Source: Microbacterium karelineae (lineage in GTDB: Bacteria > Actinomycetota > Actinomycetes > Actinomycetales > Microbacteriaceae). Taken from it: a stretch of 64,000 nt of DNA. Under the pieces are notes generated by a model, which was not told the origin of the DNA, made no database searches, and was given only the letters and a program-made list of their open reading frames with translations. The DNA is taken from the NCBI RefSeq assembly GCF_009745985.1, contig NZ_WFIX01000171.1, forward strand, positions 248,001 through 312,000. Direction: 5' to 3'. The position numbers and the translations under genes were made by a program. Positions 15,947-25,265 of the stretch are shown here, one piece after another. Each line of letters opens with the position of its first letter. Position 1 is the stretch's first letter.

Positions 15947-16411
15947 TTAGGCCGCGAGGGCCAGGGACGTGTTCATCATGGACTCGAACTCGACTGGCGT
16001 CACACGCCCCAGCCCGGCCTGACGACGGCGACGGTGATACGTCCGCTTGATCCACGTCACGATCGCGATCCGCAGTTCGTCTCGGGTGGCCCAGGAGCGC
16101 CGGTCGAGGACGTTCTTCTGCAGGAGTGAGAAGAAGCTCTCCATGGCGGCGTTGTCGCCGGCCGCGCCCACCCTGCCCATCGATCCCACCATCCGGTGGC
16201 GGCTGATCGTTCGACGCACCTTCCGTGACCGGAACTGGCTCCCGCGGTCCGAGTGGATCACGCAACCGGCGACGTCTCCGCGCAGCGCGGCGGCGTTATT
16301 GACCGCGTTCACGACCAGACGAGGCTTCATCCGTGAGTCGATCGAGTAGCCGACGATCTTGCCACTGAAGACGTCCTTGATCGCGCAGAGGTAGAGCTTG
16401 CCCTCGTCCGC
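15947..16411 (-). pseudogene. IS3-family transposase OrfB, C-terminal segment
   Basis: Encodes DEGKLYLCAIKDVFSGKIVG, then VIHSDRGSQF, GAAGDNAAMESFFSLLQKN and IVTWIKRTYHRRRRQAGLGR, ending TPVEFESMMNTSLALAA. This is the end of the DDE integrase core (rve) with the last catalytic Glu in NAAMESFF. It is cut at 16411 by the IS30-family insertion. The missing upstream part resumes at 18050. Confidence 0.9.
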
Positions 16412-18047
16412 TTGGATTCCAGCAGTCGTCGCAACACCAGCGACGAGGAGCAGAAATGCCGGCGAGGAAGTACACGGAGCAGCAGAGGTTGGCGTTCCTG
16501 GTGTTAATCGATCGCGGCGGATCGGTGCGGGCAGCTGCGCTGGCCGCCGGCGTGAGTCCGGATCGCGGCTACCGATGGATGAAGCAGGCGGGGCTGTCGA
16601 CGCCGCGGAGCACGCAGCGCAAGCACACCCCGGAGGACAAGGCAGAGTTCTTCAGACGGCTCGCTGTGAGCGGCAACGTCTCGGCGGTCGCACGCGAACT
16701 CGGCTTCAACCGGGTCACCTGCTACGCCTGGGCGCATAGGGCAGGGATCTTCACGGGCGCTTACGCGGACGCGAAGCGGCAGGAGTTCCTCAAGCTTCGA
16801 CGTGAGGGCGTATCGCGCCGCGAGGCCGCCCAACGGCTGGGCGTCGAATCCCACCAGGCGCTGGACTGGGACAAGGGCATCCGCGTGTTCTCGAAGGGCC
16901 GGATCTATCCCGACGGCAGAGTGGTGCTCTACCGGCCCGAGGAGGTACTGGCGAACGTGAAGAACCCGAGAACCGAATGGGTGCAAGGCGAACGCGTCCC
17001 CATTGCCCGCGTCGGGCAGGTCATCGACGCCCGCTACCTCAGCCTCCTCGAGCGAGAACGGCTGAAGGACCTGATGATGATGGGGCTGTCGATCCGGAAG
17101 ATCGCGGCGATGATGGGGCGGGCGCCTTCGACGATTAGCCGTGAAGTGAGGCGCAACACCGTCAGCAGGAGCGGCTATCTGCCTCACACGGCGCACCGCG
17201 TTTCCGTGAAGCGGCGTGAGCGCCCGCGGGCAGCGAAGCTCGCGGTCGACGGCCCTCTGCGGGACTATGTCGCCGCCAAGCTCAAGAAACGATGGTCGCC
17301 GGAGCAGATCCGTCATCGGCTTCAGCGAGACTTTCCCCATGACCCGGGGATGCGCGTGAGCTGCGAGACGATCTACCAGGCCGTCTACGTCCACGCGCAC
17401 GGAGAGTTGAGACGCGAGTTGGCTGGCGCACTGCGTCGCGGTCGTTCGCGCCGCAAACCGCGTCGTGACCCGCAGACGCGCACGAGCAGGTTCATCGACG
17501 AGATGACACCGATCTCCCAGCGCCCCGCCGGCGTCGAAGGCCGCACGATCCCAGGGCATTGGGAGGGCGACCTGATCGTCGGCGCCGGCAGCGGTTCAGC
17601 CGTCGCGACACTCGTTGAAAGGACCACATGCTACGTGGTCCTCGGCCATCTTCCGATCGAGCGCACTGCCGGTGCTGTTCGCGACAGCCTCATCACCGCC
17701 CTGCAGGGGATGCCGGCCGCTCTGAAGAAGTCCCTCACTTGGGATCAGGGCGCGGAGATGAGCGAGCACCGAGCCTTCTCCCTCGCCATGGACATGCCGG
17801 TCTACTTCTGCGAGCGGGCTTCACCCTGGCAGCGCGGCACGAACGAGAACACCAACGGGCTGCTCCGGCAGTATCTCCCCAAAGGCACAAACCTCCGCAC
17901 TCAAGACGCCGAGGCCCTCGTCGCGATCGCCGACGAGCTGAATGACCGGCCGCGCAAGACGCTCGACTGAGATACTCCGACGGAGCGGATGAGTGCTTTA
18001 CTGAGTCCAGGGTAGTTCACACCGTTGCGACGATCGCTGGAATCCAA
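16412..18047 (+). mobile_element. IS30-family element inserted in the IS3 transposase gene
   Basis: Terminal repeats TTGGATTCCAGCAGTCGTCG (16412) and, inverted, TTGGATTCCAGCGATCGTCG (ending 18047) match at 18 of 20 positions, and the similarity continues through CAAC. The flanking dinucleotide GC at 16410-16411 and 18048-18049 is the target duplication. Removing the element and one GC restores the IS3 reading frame ...EHKTADEGK.... IS30-family insertions usually duplicate 2-3 bp. Confidence 0.92.
16456..17970 (+). CDS. IS30-family transposase, truncated by a late nonsense codon
   Basis: 504 residues. N-terminal helix-turn-helix segments (SVRAAALAAGVSPDRGYRWM; a second near GNVSAVARELGFNRVTCYAW; a third IRKIAAMMGRAPSTISREVR) precede a DDE domain: HWEGDLIVGAG, LTWDQGAEM, and ASPWQRGTNENTNGLLRQYL with the catalytic Glu. 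It ends LNDRPRKTLD-stop, where the family normally continues with W; the following codons still spell DTPTERMSALLSPG to a TAG at 18013. A TGG-to-TGA change has thus removed about 15 residues. The catalytic residues remain. Confidence 0.92.
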   Translation: MPARKYTEQQRLAFLVLIDRGGSVRAAALAAGVSPDRGYRWMKQAGLSTPRSTQRKHTPEDKAEFFRRLAVSGNVSAVARELGFNRVTCYAWAHRAGIFTGAYADAKRQEFLKLRREGVSRREAAQRLGVESHQALDWDKGIRVFSKGRIYPDGRVVLYRPEEVLANVKNPRTEWVQGERVPIARVGQVIDARYLSLLERERLKDLMMMGLSIRKIAAMMGRAPSTISREVRRNTVSRSGYLPHTAHRVSVKRRERPRAAKLAVDGPLRDYVAAKLKKRWSPEQIRHRLQRDFPHDPGMRVSCETIYQAVYVHAHGELRRELAGALRRGRSRRKPRRDPQTRTSRFIDEMTPISQRPAGVEGRTIPGHWEGDLIVGAGSGSAVATLVERTTCYVVLGHLPIERTAGAVRDSLITALQGMPAALKKSLTWDQGAEMSEHRAFSLAMDMPVYFCERASPWQRGTNENTNGLLRQYLPKGTNLRTQDAEALVAIADELNDRPRKTLD

Positions 18048-18049
18048 GC

Positions 18050-18317
18050 CGTCTTGTGCTCGGTGATGTCCGCGAGGCAGAGCCCGTTCGGCGCGTCCGC
18101 GACGAACGCGCGCTGGACGAGGTCGTCATGCACGGGTGGGCCGGCCTTCTTGGCCTTCCCTCGGGCCTTCGCCTTCCCGAACGCGCTGAACCAGCCGTTT
18201 GCCGACGCGATCCGCCACGCGGTCCGGTCCGCCATCGTCTCGTCGTGTTCGAACGCGGCTTCGTCGGCAAGGAGCCGATACCCGAACTCCGGGTCGTCCC
18301 GATGCGCGTCGAACAGC
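18050..18317 (-). pseudogene. IS3-family transposase OrfB, middle segment
   Basis: Reads ALFDAHRDDPEFGYRLLADE, then MADRTAWRIASANGWFSAFG, KKAGPPVHDDLVQRAFVADA and LADITEHKTA. It connects upstream to AYRANA at 19773 (across the ISL3 element) and downstream to DEGKLY at 16411 (across the IS30 element). It covers the OrfB linker and the first integrase-core strand. Confidence 0.88.
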
Positions 18318-18325
18318 GCGTTCGC

Positions 18326-19764
18326 GGCTCATCGTGTTTGAGGGTGTAGTAGCGGCCTGAAGCCGCTGGCTTCGAGCAGTGATCGGGCAATGTAGTGGGT
18401 CAGATTCCGGAACCCCAGGGCGGTTGCCGCGGAGATGCTCAAGTCGGCCGTTGATGGCCTCCGAGGGTCCGTTGGACGTGCCGGGGTGGTCGAAGAACGC
18501 GAGGATGTCGGCCGAGCGCCGTTTGACGGTCCGACCGAGGGTGATCAGCTCGGGCAAGTCCTTCGGGACGCCGTTGGCGAGCTTCGTGATCACCGCCTCG
18601 AAGATCTTCTTGCCGCGTGCGGGGTCTCTGTGTCGATAGGCGGCGACGGCGCGCTGGTAGATGTCCCAGGTCACCTCGACGACGAGATGACCGGGGTGCT
18701 GGTCGAACACCGCCTCGAGCTTCGCGAGCTGATGCTGCTTCAGCAACCCGAGCCCTGTCCTGAGCAGGCGGCGGCAGCCGTAGAGCAGGTCGCCCTTCCG
18801 GCCGCGATGCCCGAGAGTCTCCTGTTGAACACGCTGCCTCGTCTTGTCGAGCGCGTCACCGAACAGCGCGACGACATGGAACGGGTCCATCACCGCTGTC
18901 GCGTCGGGGGCCTCTTCCCCAGCGGCGGTCTTGTAGCCGGTGAAGCCGTCCATCGCGACCACGTCGATGCCGTCACGCCAGGCCGCGCGGCGACCGGCGA
19001 GCCAGGTCTTGAACACGTGCTTCGACCGGCCCGGCACCATGTCGAGCAGTCGCGCGGGGCCGGTCTTCTCCCGGGTCGGCGTGAGGTCGATGATGACGGT
19101 CACGTACTTGTCGCCCAGGCGTGTGTGGCGCCAGACATGCTCGTCGACACCGATGGTGGTCACCCCGTCGAACCTGCTGGGATCATTGATCAGCATGCGC
19201 TGCCCTTCGGCGAGGATCGCGTCGTTGGCGGCATGCCAGGACACGTCGAGCGACTCCGCGACGCGAGCGACGGGAGATGCTGACAGACGACCGCTTCCAG
19301 CGTCCATCGGATCGCGGCGCGGGTGAGCTTCCCGCGCGGCTCAGCCGCGGCCGTGGTGTCCTCTCGCCAGATGGTCTCGCACGAGGAGCAGGCGAACCGG
19401 CGGACGCGGACGAAGAGCGTCGTCGGTCGCCAGCCGAGCGGGACATGCGCTAGCCGGCGCGCCTGCGTTCCGCGCGCGACGCCCTCGGTGCCGCAGTTGC
19501 GACAGAACGGGTCGCGGTCGGCGACGCGGCACTCGAGCACCGCCTTGTCAGGGGAGATCTCCTGACCGGTGACGGTGAGGCCGTGGTCGTCGAGGAGGCA
19601 GAACGCAGTCAGGTCAGGGGTGGCGAAGGTACCGTGGGACACGTCGAGGTCTTTCGAGTCGCGAGCGTGAGAACTTCCATCTTCGGAAGGCCTCGACCTC
19701 GTCCCGGCGGCCGCCACGCCGCCGCGATCTCACGCCCCCGCTACACCCTCATCCGCGAAGAGCC
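18326..19764 (-). mobile_element. ISL3-family element inserted in the IS3 transposase gene
   Basis: Terminal repeats GGCTCATCGTGTTTGAGGGT (18326) and, inverted, GGCTCTTCGCGGATGAGGGT (ending 19764), both continuing GTAG. The 8-bp flanks GCGTTCGC at 18318-18325 and 19765-19772 are identical, the target-duplication length expected of ISL3. Excision with one copy restores the IS3 frame AYRANALFDAH. Confidence 0.95.
18329..19642 (-). pseudogene. ISL3-family transposase with two frameshifts
   Basis: From a GTG at 19642 the frame encodes the zinc-finger N-terminus (DPFCRNCGTEG, RFACSSCETIW) and stays open to CQHL near 19275, where a one-base shift is needed to continue as VARVAESLDVSWHAANDAIL, IGVDEHVWRH, MDPFHVVALFGDALD and NGPSEAINGRLEHLRG. 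A second shift near 18424 is needed to reach the normal ending ALGFRNLTHYIARSLLEASG to the TGA at 18329. Uncorrected, the second frame runs on into the IS3 remnant to 18126. The element is inactive unless these are sequencing errors. Confidence 0.88.
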
Positions 19765-19772
19765 GCGTTCGC

Positions 19773-19916
19773 GCGATACGCCTCGGTCACCTCCGCGTCC
19801 GTGATCGGGTTCTTCAACCAGCGATAGTAGGGCTGGCGAGCGAGCTTCAGCACCCGGCACGACACCACCACGGGGATCCCGTCGGCAGCGAGCTCTCGAA
19901 CGAGCGGGTACATCAT
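19773..19916 (-). pseudogene. IS3-family transposase OrfB, N-terminal segment
   Basis: Starts at the ATGATG overlapping the intended orfA stop (19913-19915) and reads MMYPLVRELAADGIPVVVSC, RVLKLARQPYYRWLKNPITD, AEVTEAYRANA up to the ISL3 duplication at 19765-19772. This is the HTH_21-like start of IS3 OrfB. Confidence 0.85.
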
Positions 19917-20206
19917 CTCCCCGGCCGATACGCCTGCGACAGATGCGCCGTCGCCCGACGCAGCACCTCGACCTCCTACTCGAGGAGCCGATTGCGCTTG
20001 CGGAGCTCGCGCAGCTCGGCGGCCTCGGCCGTGGTCGTCCCAGGCTGCTCGCCGGACTCGACGCGCTCCTGGCGCATCGAGTTCTCGAGCGTTCCGGCAT
20101 GGATCCCGAAGTCCTTCGCGATCTGAACGATCGTCACGCCGGGCTCGCGCGAGTGCGTGACGCGGAGCACGTCCTGACGAAACTCCTTGGGGAACGGTTT
20201 GGGCGT
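19913..20206 (-). pseudogene. IS3-family OrfA with lost start and nonsense codon
   Basis: PKPFPKEFRQDVLRVTHSRE, then VTIVQIAKDFGIHAGTLENS, is the OrfA helix-turn-helix. The family's ATG-CCC start is here ACG-CCC (20204-20206). In the leucine-zipper part RLLE is followed by TAG at 19976-19978 in place of the expected CAG (Q). The intended stop overlaps the orfB start. Confidence 0.85.
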
Positions 20207-20409
20207 GGTGACATCCTTCCAGCCCGGTCCTCCGGCCACACACCTCAGGCGCCACCCATCCGTGCACCTTCCGTGGTGGGAGATGGGATCCCGGCAGGAT
20301 GCCAACAGAGAAATTCGACAAGGTCGTGGCGCTGAGGCTGGTCAATCCCCAGGAAGGTCGTCGGTGGGCGCTAGTGTCTTGATGGACAGGACTACCATTG
20401 GGAGATCAC

Positions 20410-21279
20410 TTGACTGACGCCACGAGCACCGACGCTCAGACAGCCATCGCCCAGGTCAAGAGCAAGCAGGCCGAGACCCCCTTTCTTCGGTGGGCGGGAG
20501 GTAAGCGTTGGCTCGTCCCGGAGATCTTGGAACTGGTCGAGAATATTCGCTTTGATGACTACCATGAGCCGTTCCTCGGCGGCGGTTCAGTCTTCTTCGC
20601 ACTGAAGCCCGGCGGGCAGGTCCGATTGTCAGATCTCAACATGGACTTGATCACTGTCTATCGCCGCGTGCGTGACAACCCTTCGGGGGTTGCCGACCGC
20701 CTAATGCGGTACGAAAATACGTCGGACTGCTACTACGCGGCCCGCGCCGCGAAACCAACGACCAATGACGATCTCGCTGCACGATTCATCTACCTGAACC
20801 ACACGTCGTACAACGGCATCTATCGAGTGAACCTAAAGGGAGAGTATAATGTTCCCTATGGCAACCGTACGAACACGAGAATTCCTAACCGTGCGCGGTT
20901 GAAAGAAGTCAGCGAGCGTTTGCAGGGTGTCGAACTCAATGGACGAAGCTTCGAGATCTCTCTCGGAGACGTGAAGGAAGGCGATCTCGTCTTCCTCGAT
21001 CCGCCGTATACTGTCGCTCACAATAACAACGGGTTCGTGAAGTACAACCAACACCTATTCTCGTTCGAAGATCAGAAACTTCTCGCCAAGTCCATCAACG
21101 AAATTTCAGAACGGGGCGCAAACTTCATCCTGACCAACGCGGCACACAAGTCCATCGACGAACTCTTCTCACCGCTTGCGCGCAAGATAACGGTCGCGCG
21201 CCGGAACGTCATCGGCGGTGTCAACGCCCGCCGAGGTCGCGCGGACGAGTACGTCTTTACCAACATTGGCGCCAAATGA
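20410..21279 (+). CDS. DNA adenine methyltransferase, Dam/D12 class
   Basis: 289 residues from a TTG with GGGAG five bases upstream (an earlier in-frame TTG lies at 20398). FLRWAGGKRWLVPEI and EPFLGGGSVFFAL are the SAM-binding motifs X and I of D12 enzymes, LNHTSYNGIYRVN is typical of the target-recognition region, and DPPYTV is the catalytic motif IV. It should methylate adenine N6 in a short site. Its stop overlaps the ATG of the next gene (ATGA), so it is the modification partner of the 762-residue protein. Base composition is less GC-rich than that of resident genes and there is no GGATCC, suggesting recent transfer. Confidence 0.92.
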   Translation: MTDATSTDAQTAIAQVKSKQAETPFLRWAGGKRWLVPEILELVENIRFDDYHEPFLGGGSVFFALKPGGQVRLSDLNMDLITVYRRVRDNPSGVADRLMRYENTSDCYYAARAAKPTTNDDLAARFIYLNHTSYNGIYRVNLKGEYNVPYGNRTNTRIPNRARLKEVSERLQGVELNGRSFEISLGDVKEGDLVFLDPPYTVAHNNNGFVKYNQHLFSFEDQKLLAKSINEISERGANFILTNAAHKSIDELFSPLARKITVARRNVIGGVNARRGRADEYVFTNIGAK

Positions 21280-23564
21280 GCGAACCAATCGAGCTTCTAC
21301 CAATCCGCCAGGTGCGCCGCGAGATCACCCGCAGACTCGATGGCTACCTGAGGGAGAAGATCCCAAACGCCCGTCAAGGGGAGTATGAAAACAGCGGAGA
21401 TGGCTGGGTTCTCGACAAGACACTCAAGAACTCCGTCTGGATGCGCAAGCCGAAGAGGCACGACGTGGCCTTCGAAGATCGCGTCTGGGCGATGTGCGCA
21501 CGCCTTGGGTTCAACTCGCTCAGCCTGGGACGTACCCTCCAACTCCCCTACGGCAAGGGGGACAACGAGCGCAAACAAGTGAACGTGTTGGCTGCCGACG
21601 ACGAGGTAGTGCTCGTCATCGATTGCAAGTCCTCCGGCGGGGAGCAGCCGCGCACAGAGACATTCAAACCAGAGATCGAAGCCATAAATGGATATCGGAC
21701 GGGCCTCATCGGTGCGCTCCGCAAACAGTTTCCCGGACACAAGATCAAGTTCGCGTTCATCACAAACAACATTTATGTGAGCAAGGACACGCTGGCGAAA
21801 ATGGGGGCGGCAGATATCGCGTACCTTGATGAAGAGGCCGTGAACTACTACCACGAGCTTGCCGACCATCTCGGGCCTGCAGCGAAGTTCCAGCTGCTAG
21901 GGAACCTATTCCACGGTCAGAAGATCGAGGCGATGGATGCAACTGTTCCCGCCATCCGAGGCAAGATGGGGGGCTACACTTACTACTCATTCGCCATTGA
22001 GCCGGAGCGACTACTCAAGCTCGCGTACGTTCTCCATCGCAACAACGCCAACATGCGCTGGATGCCGACCTACCAACGGATCATCAAGCGGTCGCGCCTC
22101 AAGAAGGTCTCGGAGTTCGTTGAGGACGGCGGCTTCTTTCCCAACTCCCTGGTCATCAACGTGGACAACGGCGGTAGACCTCTCCGTTTCGACAGGTCGG
22201 AGAAGCAGTCTGGTTCGACAACTTTGGGCCTACTGCATCTGCCGCCGAAGTACCGGTCGGTATACATAGTAGATGGGCAGCATCGACTCTTCGGATATGC
22301 ACACTCAAGCCGGGCGCACTCCGAACTAGTTCCAGTGGTTGCTTTCGTCGACATGCCAGGCACGAAGCAACTTGAGATGTTCATGGACATAAACGAGAAC
22401 CAACAAGCAGTACCCAAGAACCTGCGCCTGACTTTGAAGGCTGATCTCGAATGGGAAAGCTCGGACAAGAAGCGGCAGGCTCAAGCCCTCAAACTCAAGG
22501 TTGCCCAGCTGCTCGGCGAGCAAAAATCTTCTCCACTGCGTGGCCGCGTTATCATTGGCGAAGAGAAGGCGAACGAGCGCCTTTGCATCAGTTTGGATGC
22601 AGTTGGTCGAGGAGTGGACCGTGGTCGCTTCATCGGCGAGTTCACCAGCACCGAGATGAGGAAGCCGGGTTCATTCTACCGTGGCTCCATCGACACCACC
22701 ATTGATCCCCTGATCGGGTTCCTGGAGTTGTGTTTCGCTTTCATGCGGGATGAGCTCCCAAGTCAATGGAACAAGGGTCGTGGCGAGGGCGGTTTTGTGT
22801 TCACCAACGCTGGGGTCGAAGCGATCCTGCGTCTGCTGGGTGACTTCATCGACCACCTTTCAGAAGAGGGCAAGGCCGACCCGCGCCAGCAGACACCGAA
22901 TGATGTATTCGTTCAGGTCCGCTCTCTCCTGTCACACCTGGTTACCTACCTAAATGGACTGACTCCTGATGAGATCGCCACCTTCCGAACATGGCTCGGG
23001 GCGGGGGGACCGACCAAGTACCTGCGACAGTTTCAAAGCGCCATCGTCGAGACAGTTCCCAACTTCGAACCGGAAGGTTACGAAGAATGGAAGCTCAACC
23101 AGGAGAAGCAGTTCAACGCTGACTCCTACACGATGCTCAATGAGGTAGAAACCTTCTTGAGGCAGGACATCAAGAGGCGACTCCAGGACAAGCACGGGTC
23201 GGAGTGGATTCACGCGGGCGTTCCGCAGGCAATCTTTCGAGACGGATCGACGAGGGCAGCTGAGAAGCAGTACGAGGCAGGTCCGGGTGTCACCGTTGAC
23301 TGGTGGGACTGCCTCTACCTCATCGACTACCAGAAGGTCATGCAACACGGAGGGAATGCTGTCTGGTTAGAGCTCTTCGACCGGACATACACTTTGCCAA
23401 GCGATAGGAAGGCAGCCTGGCGGAACAGGTCGGGCTGGTTCAACGAACTCAATCGCACTCGAAACAAGGTTGCACACAACGAAGCTGTCACGGAAGAGGA
23501 GTTCGGCTTCCTTCAGACGCTGCACTCGCACTTTGATCTGGGCGGGACCGGCCGTAATAGCTAG
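21276..23564 (+). CDS. Large multidomain putative restriction/defence protein: nuclease-like motif, DGQHR domain, HEPN-like tail
   Basis: 762 residues. Near 105-120, DEVVLVIDCKSSGGE resembles the D-x(n)-(D/E)-x-K core of a restriction-endonuclease-like fold. VYIVDGQHRLFGY near 333 and MDINENQQAVPKNLRLTL define the DGQHR domain, a ParB-like fold seen in DndB-type proteins. The C-terminal 100 residues contain WWDCLYLIDYQKVMQ and end with NRTRNKVAHNEAVTEEEFGF, the R-N-x3-H signature of Swt1-like HEPN domains near 729. Coupled to the Dam-like methylase, it is likely the restriction or abortive arm of a two-gene system in which methylation marks self DNA. Domains were recognised by motif only; the nuclease part is the weakest call. 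Confidence 0.8.
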   Translation: MSEPIELLPIRQVRREITRRLDGYLREKIPNARQGEYENSGDGWVLDKTLKNSVWMRKPKRHDVAFEDRVWAMCARLGFNSLSLGRTLQLPYGKGDNERKQVNVLAADDEVVLVIDCKSSGGEQPRTETFKPEIEAINGYRTGLIGALRKQFPGHKIKFAFITNNIYVSKDTLAKMGAADIAYLDEEAVNYYHELADHLGPAAKFQLLGNLFHGQKIEAMDATVPAIRGKMGGYTYYSFAIEPERLLKLAYVLHRNNANMRWMPTYQRIIKRSRLKKVSEFVEDGGFFPNSLVINVDNGGRPLRFDRSEKQSGSTTLGLLHLPPKYRSVYIVDGQHRLFGYAHSSRAHSELVPVVAFVDMPGTKQLEMFMDINENQQAVPKNLRLTLKADLEWESSDKKRQAQALKLKVAQLLGEQKSSPLRGRVIIGEEKANERLCISLDAVGRGVDRGRFIGEFTSTEMRKPGSFYRGSIDTTIDPLIGFLELCFAFMRDELPSQWNKGRGEGGFVFTNAGVEAILRLLGDFIDHLSEEGKADPRQQTPNDVFVQVRSLLSHLVTYLNGLTPDEIATFRTWLGAGGPTKYLRQFQSAIVETVPNFEPEGYEEWKLNQEKQFNADSYTMLNEVETFLRQDIKRRLQDKHGSEWIHAGVPQAIFRDGSTRAAEKQYEAGPGVTVDWWDCLYLIDYQKVMQHGGNAVWLELFDRTYTLPSDRKAAWRNRSGWFNELNRTRNKVAHNEAVTEEEFGFLQTLHSHFDLGGTGRNS

Positions 23565-23898
23565 TGTGTTCCCAGGCGGTCGCATGATGAACCCCTAACC
23601 TCTTCGCGATCGACGTCACGCTTTCACCGCTCGTCTTGGCGGTACGAATAGCGGCTCTTCGCCGATGTGGGTGTAGTCGAGGACCTCCCTTGACGGGGTC
23701 CGGCGCGAGGCCGAGGTCGAGCTCTGCCTGGGAGCCCGCGATCTTCTGCCGCCCGGCGGCCTTCAGCGCTGCGACGTCCTCGGGCGTGTGCGCGGAACCG
23801 AGGTGCTCGACGATTCGGCGAACACTTCGCTTCTTCTCCACGATCTGCACCGCGGTCGCTCCCGATGAGGTCTTCATAGTGCGCAGGAACGGGGCCAC
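23488..23898 (-). pseudogene. Transposase remnant (IS1634-like N-terminus) fused to a recombinase-type HTH
   Basis: From a GTG at 23898 the frame reads FLRTMKTSSGATAVQIVEKK, then RRIVEHLGSAHTPEDVAALK and SQAELDLGL, the conserved N-terminus of IS1634-type transposases. After about 65 residues it switches to unrelated sequence ending in ESVTSIAKRLGVHHATAWEH, like the C-terminal HTH of serine recombinases. No DDE core remains. The tail overlaps the 3' end of the DGQHR gene. It marks an old insertion scar between the two defence modules. Confidence 0.6.
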
Positions 23899-24085
23899 AT
23901 CGCCAGGCTAGTGCCCTGAAATCACCACTCCACGCGAAGAAATCCCAGGTCACGAGGTCGCGACCCCAGGAAACCCACTCAACGTGAGCCAAGTCGGGGT
24001 CTCAGTCGAGTCCCGCGTACAGGTGCAACCGCTCGACGGCCGGCCTCTCCGACGATGCACAAGGTTCGTCACGGTGACGGGGCCA

Positions 24086-25195
24086 CTACGTGCGCGCCGC
24101 CGCGGATTTCTGTGCACAGAGCCGACGTGCATCAGCGAGACGGCTTGACACCGCACTCACCTTGCGTCCCCCGCCGAACACCTCGATCACTGCGCGGTCC
24201 AGCGCATCGCCTGAGAGATTGGAGTGCTCTTCCACCACCGTTCGCATCGCGTTTGCGACCTCGACCGGGCTCACCTCGTGGAGCAGCCGCCTGCTCTGGG
24301 GATCGTCTGCGGGCCGAAACACCACCCACGAGTCGACGTCGATGTCGATTGGCCAGACGAACCCGTCGTCGTCGACGTGGATGCGGCCGGATCCACGAAT
24401 CTGGCGTTCCACCGCGTTGCGGCGCTTCGCATGCAACTTGCCGACGACGTACGATCGGCGCACGAGGTCGATCAGACGGTCGAGGTGAAGTGGGCCTTCG
24501 AACTCGACGATCTCCTCGACGAGCGAGTCGAGCTTCTCTTTCACGGCGCGACGCCTGAAGTTCTCAAGCTCGTTCTTCCCGCCGACGACCGTGACCCTCC
24601 ACGACTGCCACGGAAGGCGCGCGTCGCCGACCGTGCGATCTGTGAATGTATGCGCTGACGGATGCGCGACGTCTGTCGGCGTCGATTCGCTCTCGACATC
24701 TGCCGTGGCCTCCGTTGGACCGACGTCATCACCGCGCGTCAACGTGACGCCAGCGGCCACGATCGCTTCGGCACGCAAGGCCGCGGCACGCTCGGCCCCC
24801 TCAGCGTCGCCAAGGGTCTCAAGCAGCTTGGTCGCGGAGTCGTGCGCGCGGATCGCGTCGTGAATGTCAATCGGGCTCCCGTGTGCCACGTTGTTGCGGG
24901 CGATGCGAAGGTCGCTTGCGAGCGTGCTCACGTAGCGCGGCGGCACCACGCCCTCATCGAAGGGAAACCCGAGTCCCCCGAGCCGTTCGGTGAGCATCCG
25001 AAGCTGGGCACTTGGATCTTCACGCCCGTAGATGCCAGGCGCGCGCCCCTTCAGTCGATCCATCTGCTCCAGCACGCTCGTCCAGACGTTGCCTGATGCG
25101 AGGCCATCGATGCGCGCCTGGATCAAGGGGTTGAGACGCCTGCGTAGCAACTCGAATCCTCGGAACACCGACTCGTTCGCATCGAACCTCATCAT
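24086..25195 (-). CDS. Swt1-type HEPN plus DUF3320 winged-helix protein, last gene of the defence operon
   Basis: 369 residues from the first of two ATGs after GAGGT. Residues 1-120 read VFRGFELLRRRLNPLIQARI, QMDRLKG, SAQLRMLTERLG and DLRIARNNVAHG, an HEPN_Swt1-like domain with the R-N-x3-H motif near residue 100. A Thr/Glu-rich linker follows. Residues about 240-320 (LVEEIVEFEGPLHLDRLIDL...VERQIRGSGRI...DGFVWP) resemble DUF3320, a winged-helix found on helicase-associated proteins. HEPN domains are commonly RNases, so this is a candidate effector for the upstream methylase-helicase pair. It begins 71 bases after the helicase stop on the same strand. Confidence 0.78.
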   Translation of the reverse strand: MMRFDANESVFRGFELLRRRLNPLIQARIDGLASGNVWTSVLEQMDRLKGRAPGIYGREDPSAQLRMLTERLGGLGFPFDEGVVPPRYVSTLASDLRIARNNVAHGSPIDIHDAIRAHDSATKLLETLGDAEGAERAAALRAEAIVAAGVTLTRGDDVGPTEATADVESESTPTDVAHPSAHTFTDRTVGDARLPWQSWRVTVVGGKNELENFRRRAVKEKLDSLVEEIVEFEGPLHLDRLIDLVRRSYVVGKLHAKRRNAVERQIRGSGRIHVDDDGFVWPIDIDVDSWVVFRPADDPQSRRLLHEVSPVEVANAMRTVVEEHSNLSGDALDRAVIEVFGGGRKVSAVSSRLADARRLCAQKSAAART

Positions 25196-25265
25196 CAGAC
25201 CTCGCACACCTTCATGACCTCGTCGCCGTAGTCGTTGATTATCGTGATCGCTTTAGAGACGCCGG

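Larger units (their letters stand above)
15919..20270 (-). mobile_element. IS3-family element, broken by two further insertion sequences
   Basis: Reading leftward, orfA (19913-20206) and orfB pieces (19773-19916, 18050-18317, 15947-16411) rejoin into a continuous IS3 transposase when the ISL3 element (18326-19764) and the IS30 element (16412-18047) and one copy of each target duplication are removed. The outer ends are approximate: CCACGAATGGGTGACAG near 15923 and, inverted, GCACGGATGGGTGGCG near 20266 look like the terminal repeats. Several point lesions in orfA show that the element is dead. Confidence 0.85.

Noticed and set aside
18126-18325. A 393-residue ISL3 transposase ending at 18126
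   Set aside because: The last ~100 residues result from a frameshift and run out of frame into the neighbouring IS3 remnant. The family's true C-terminus lies in another frame ending at 18329.
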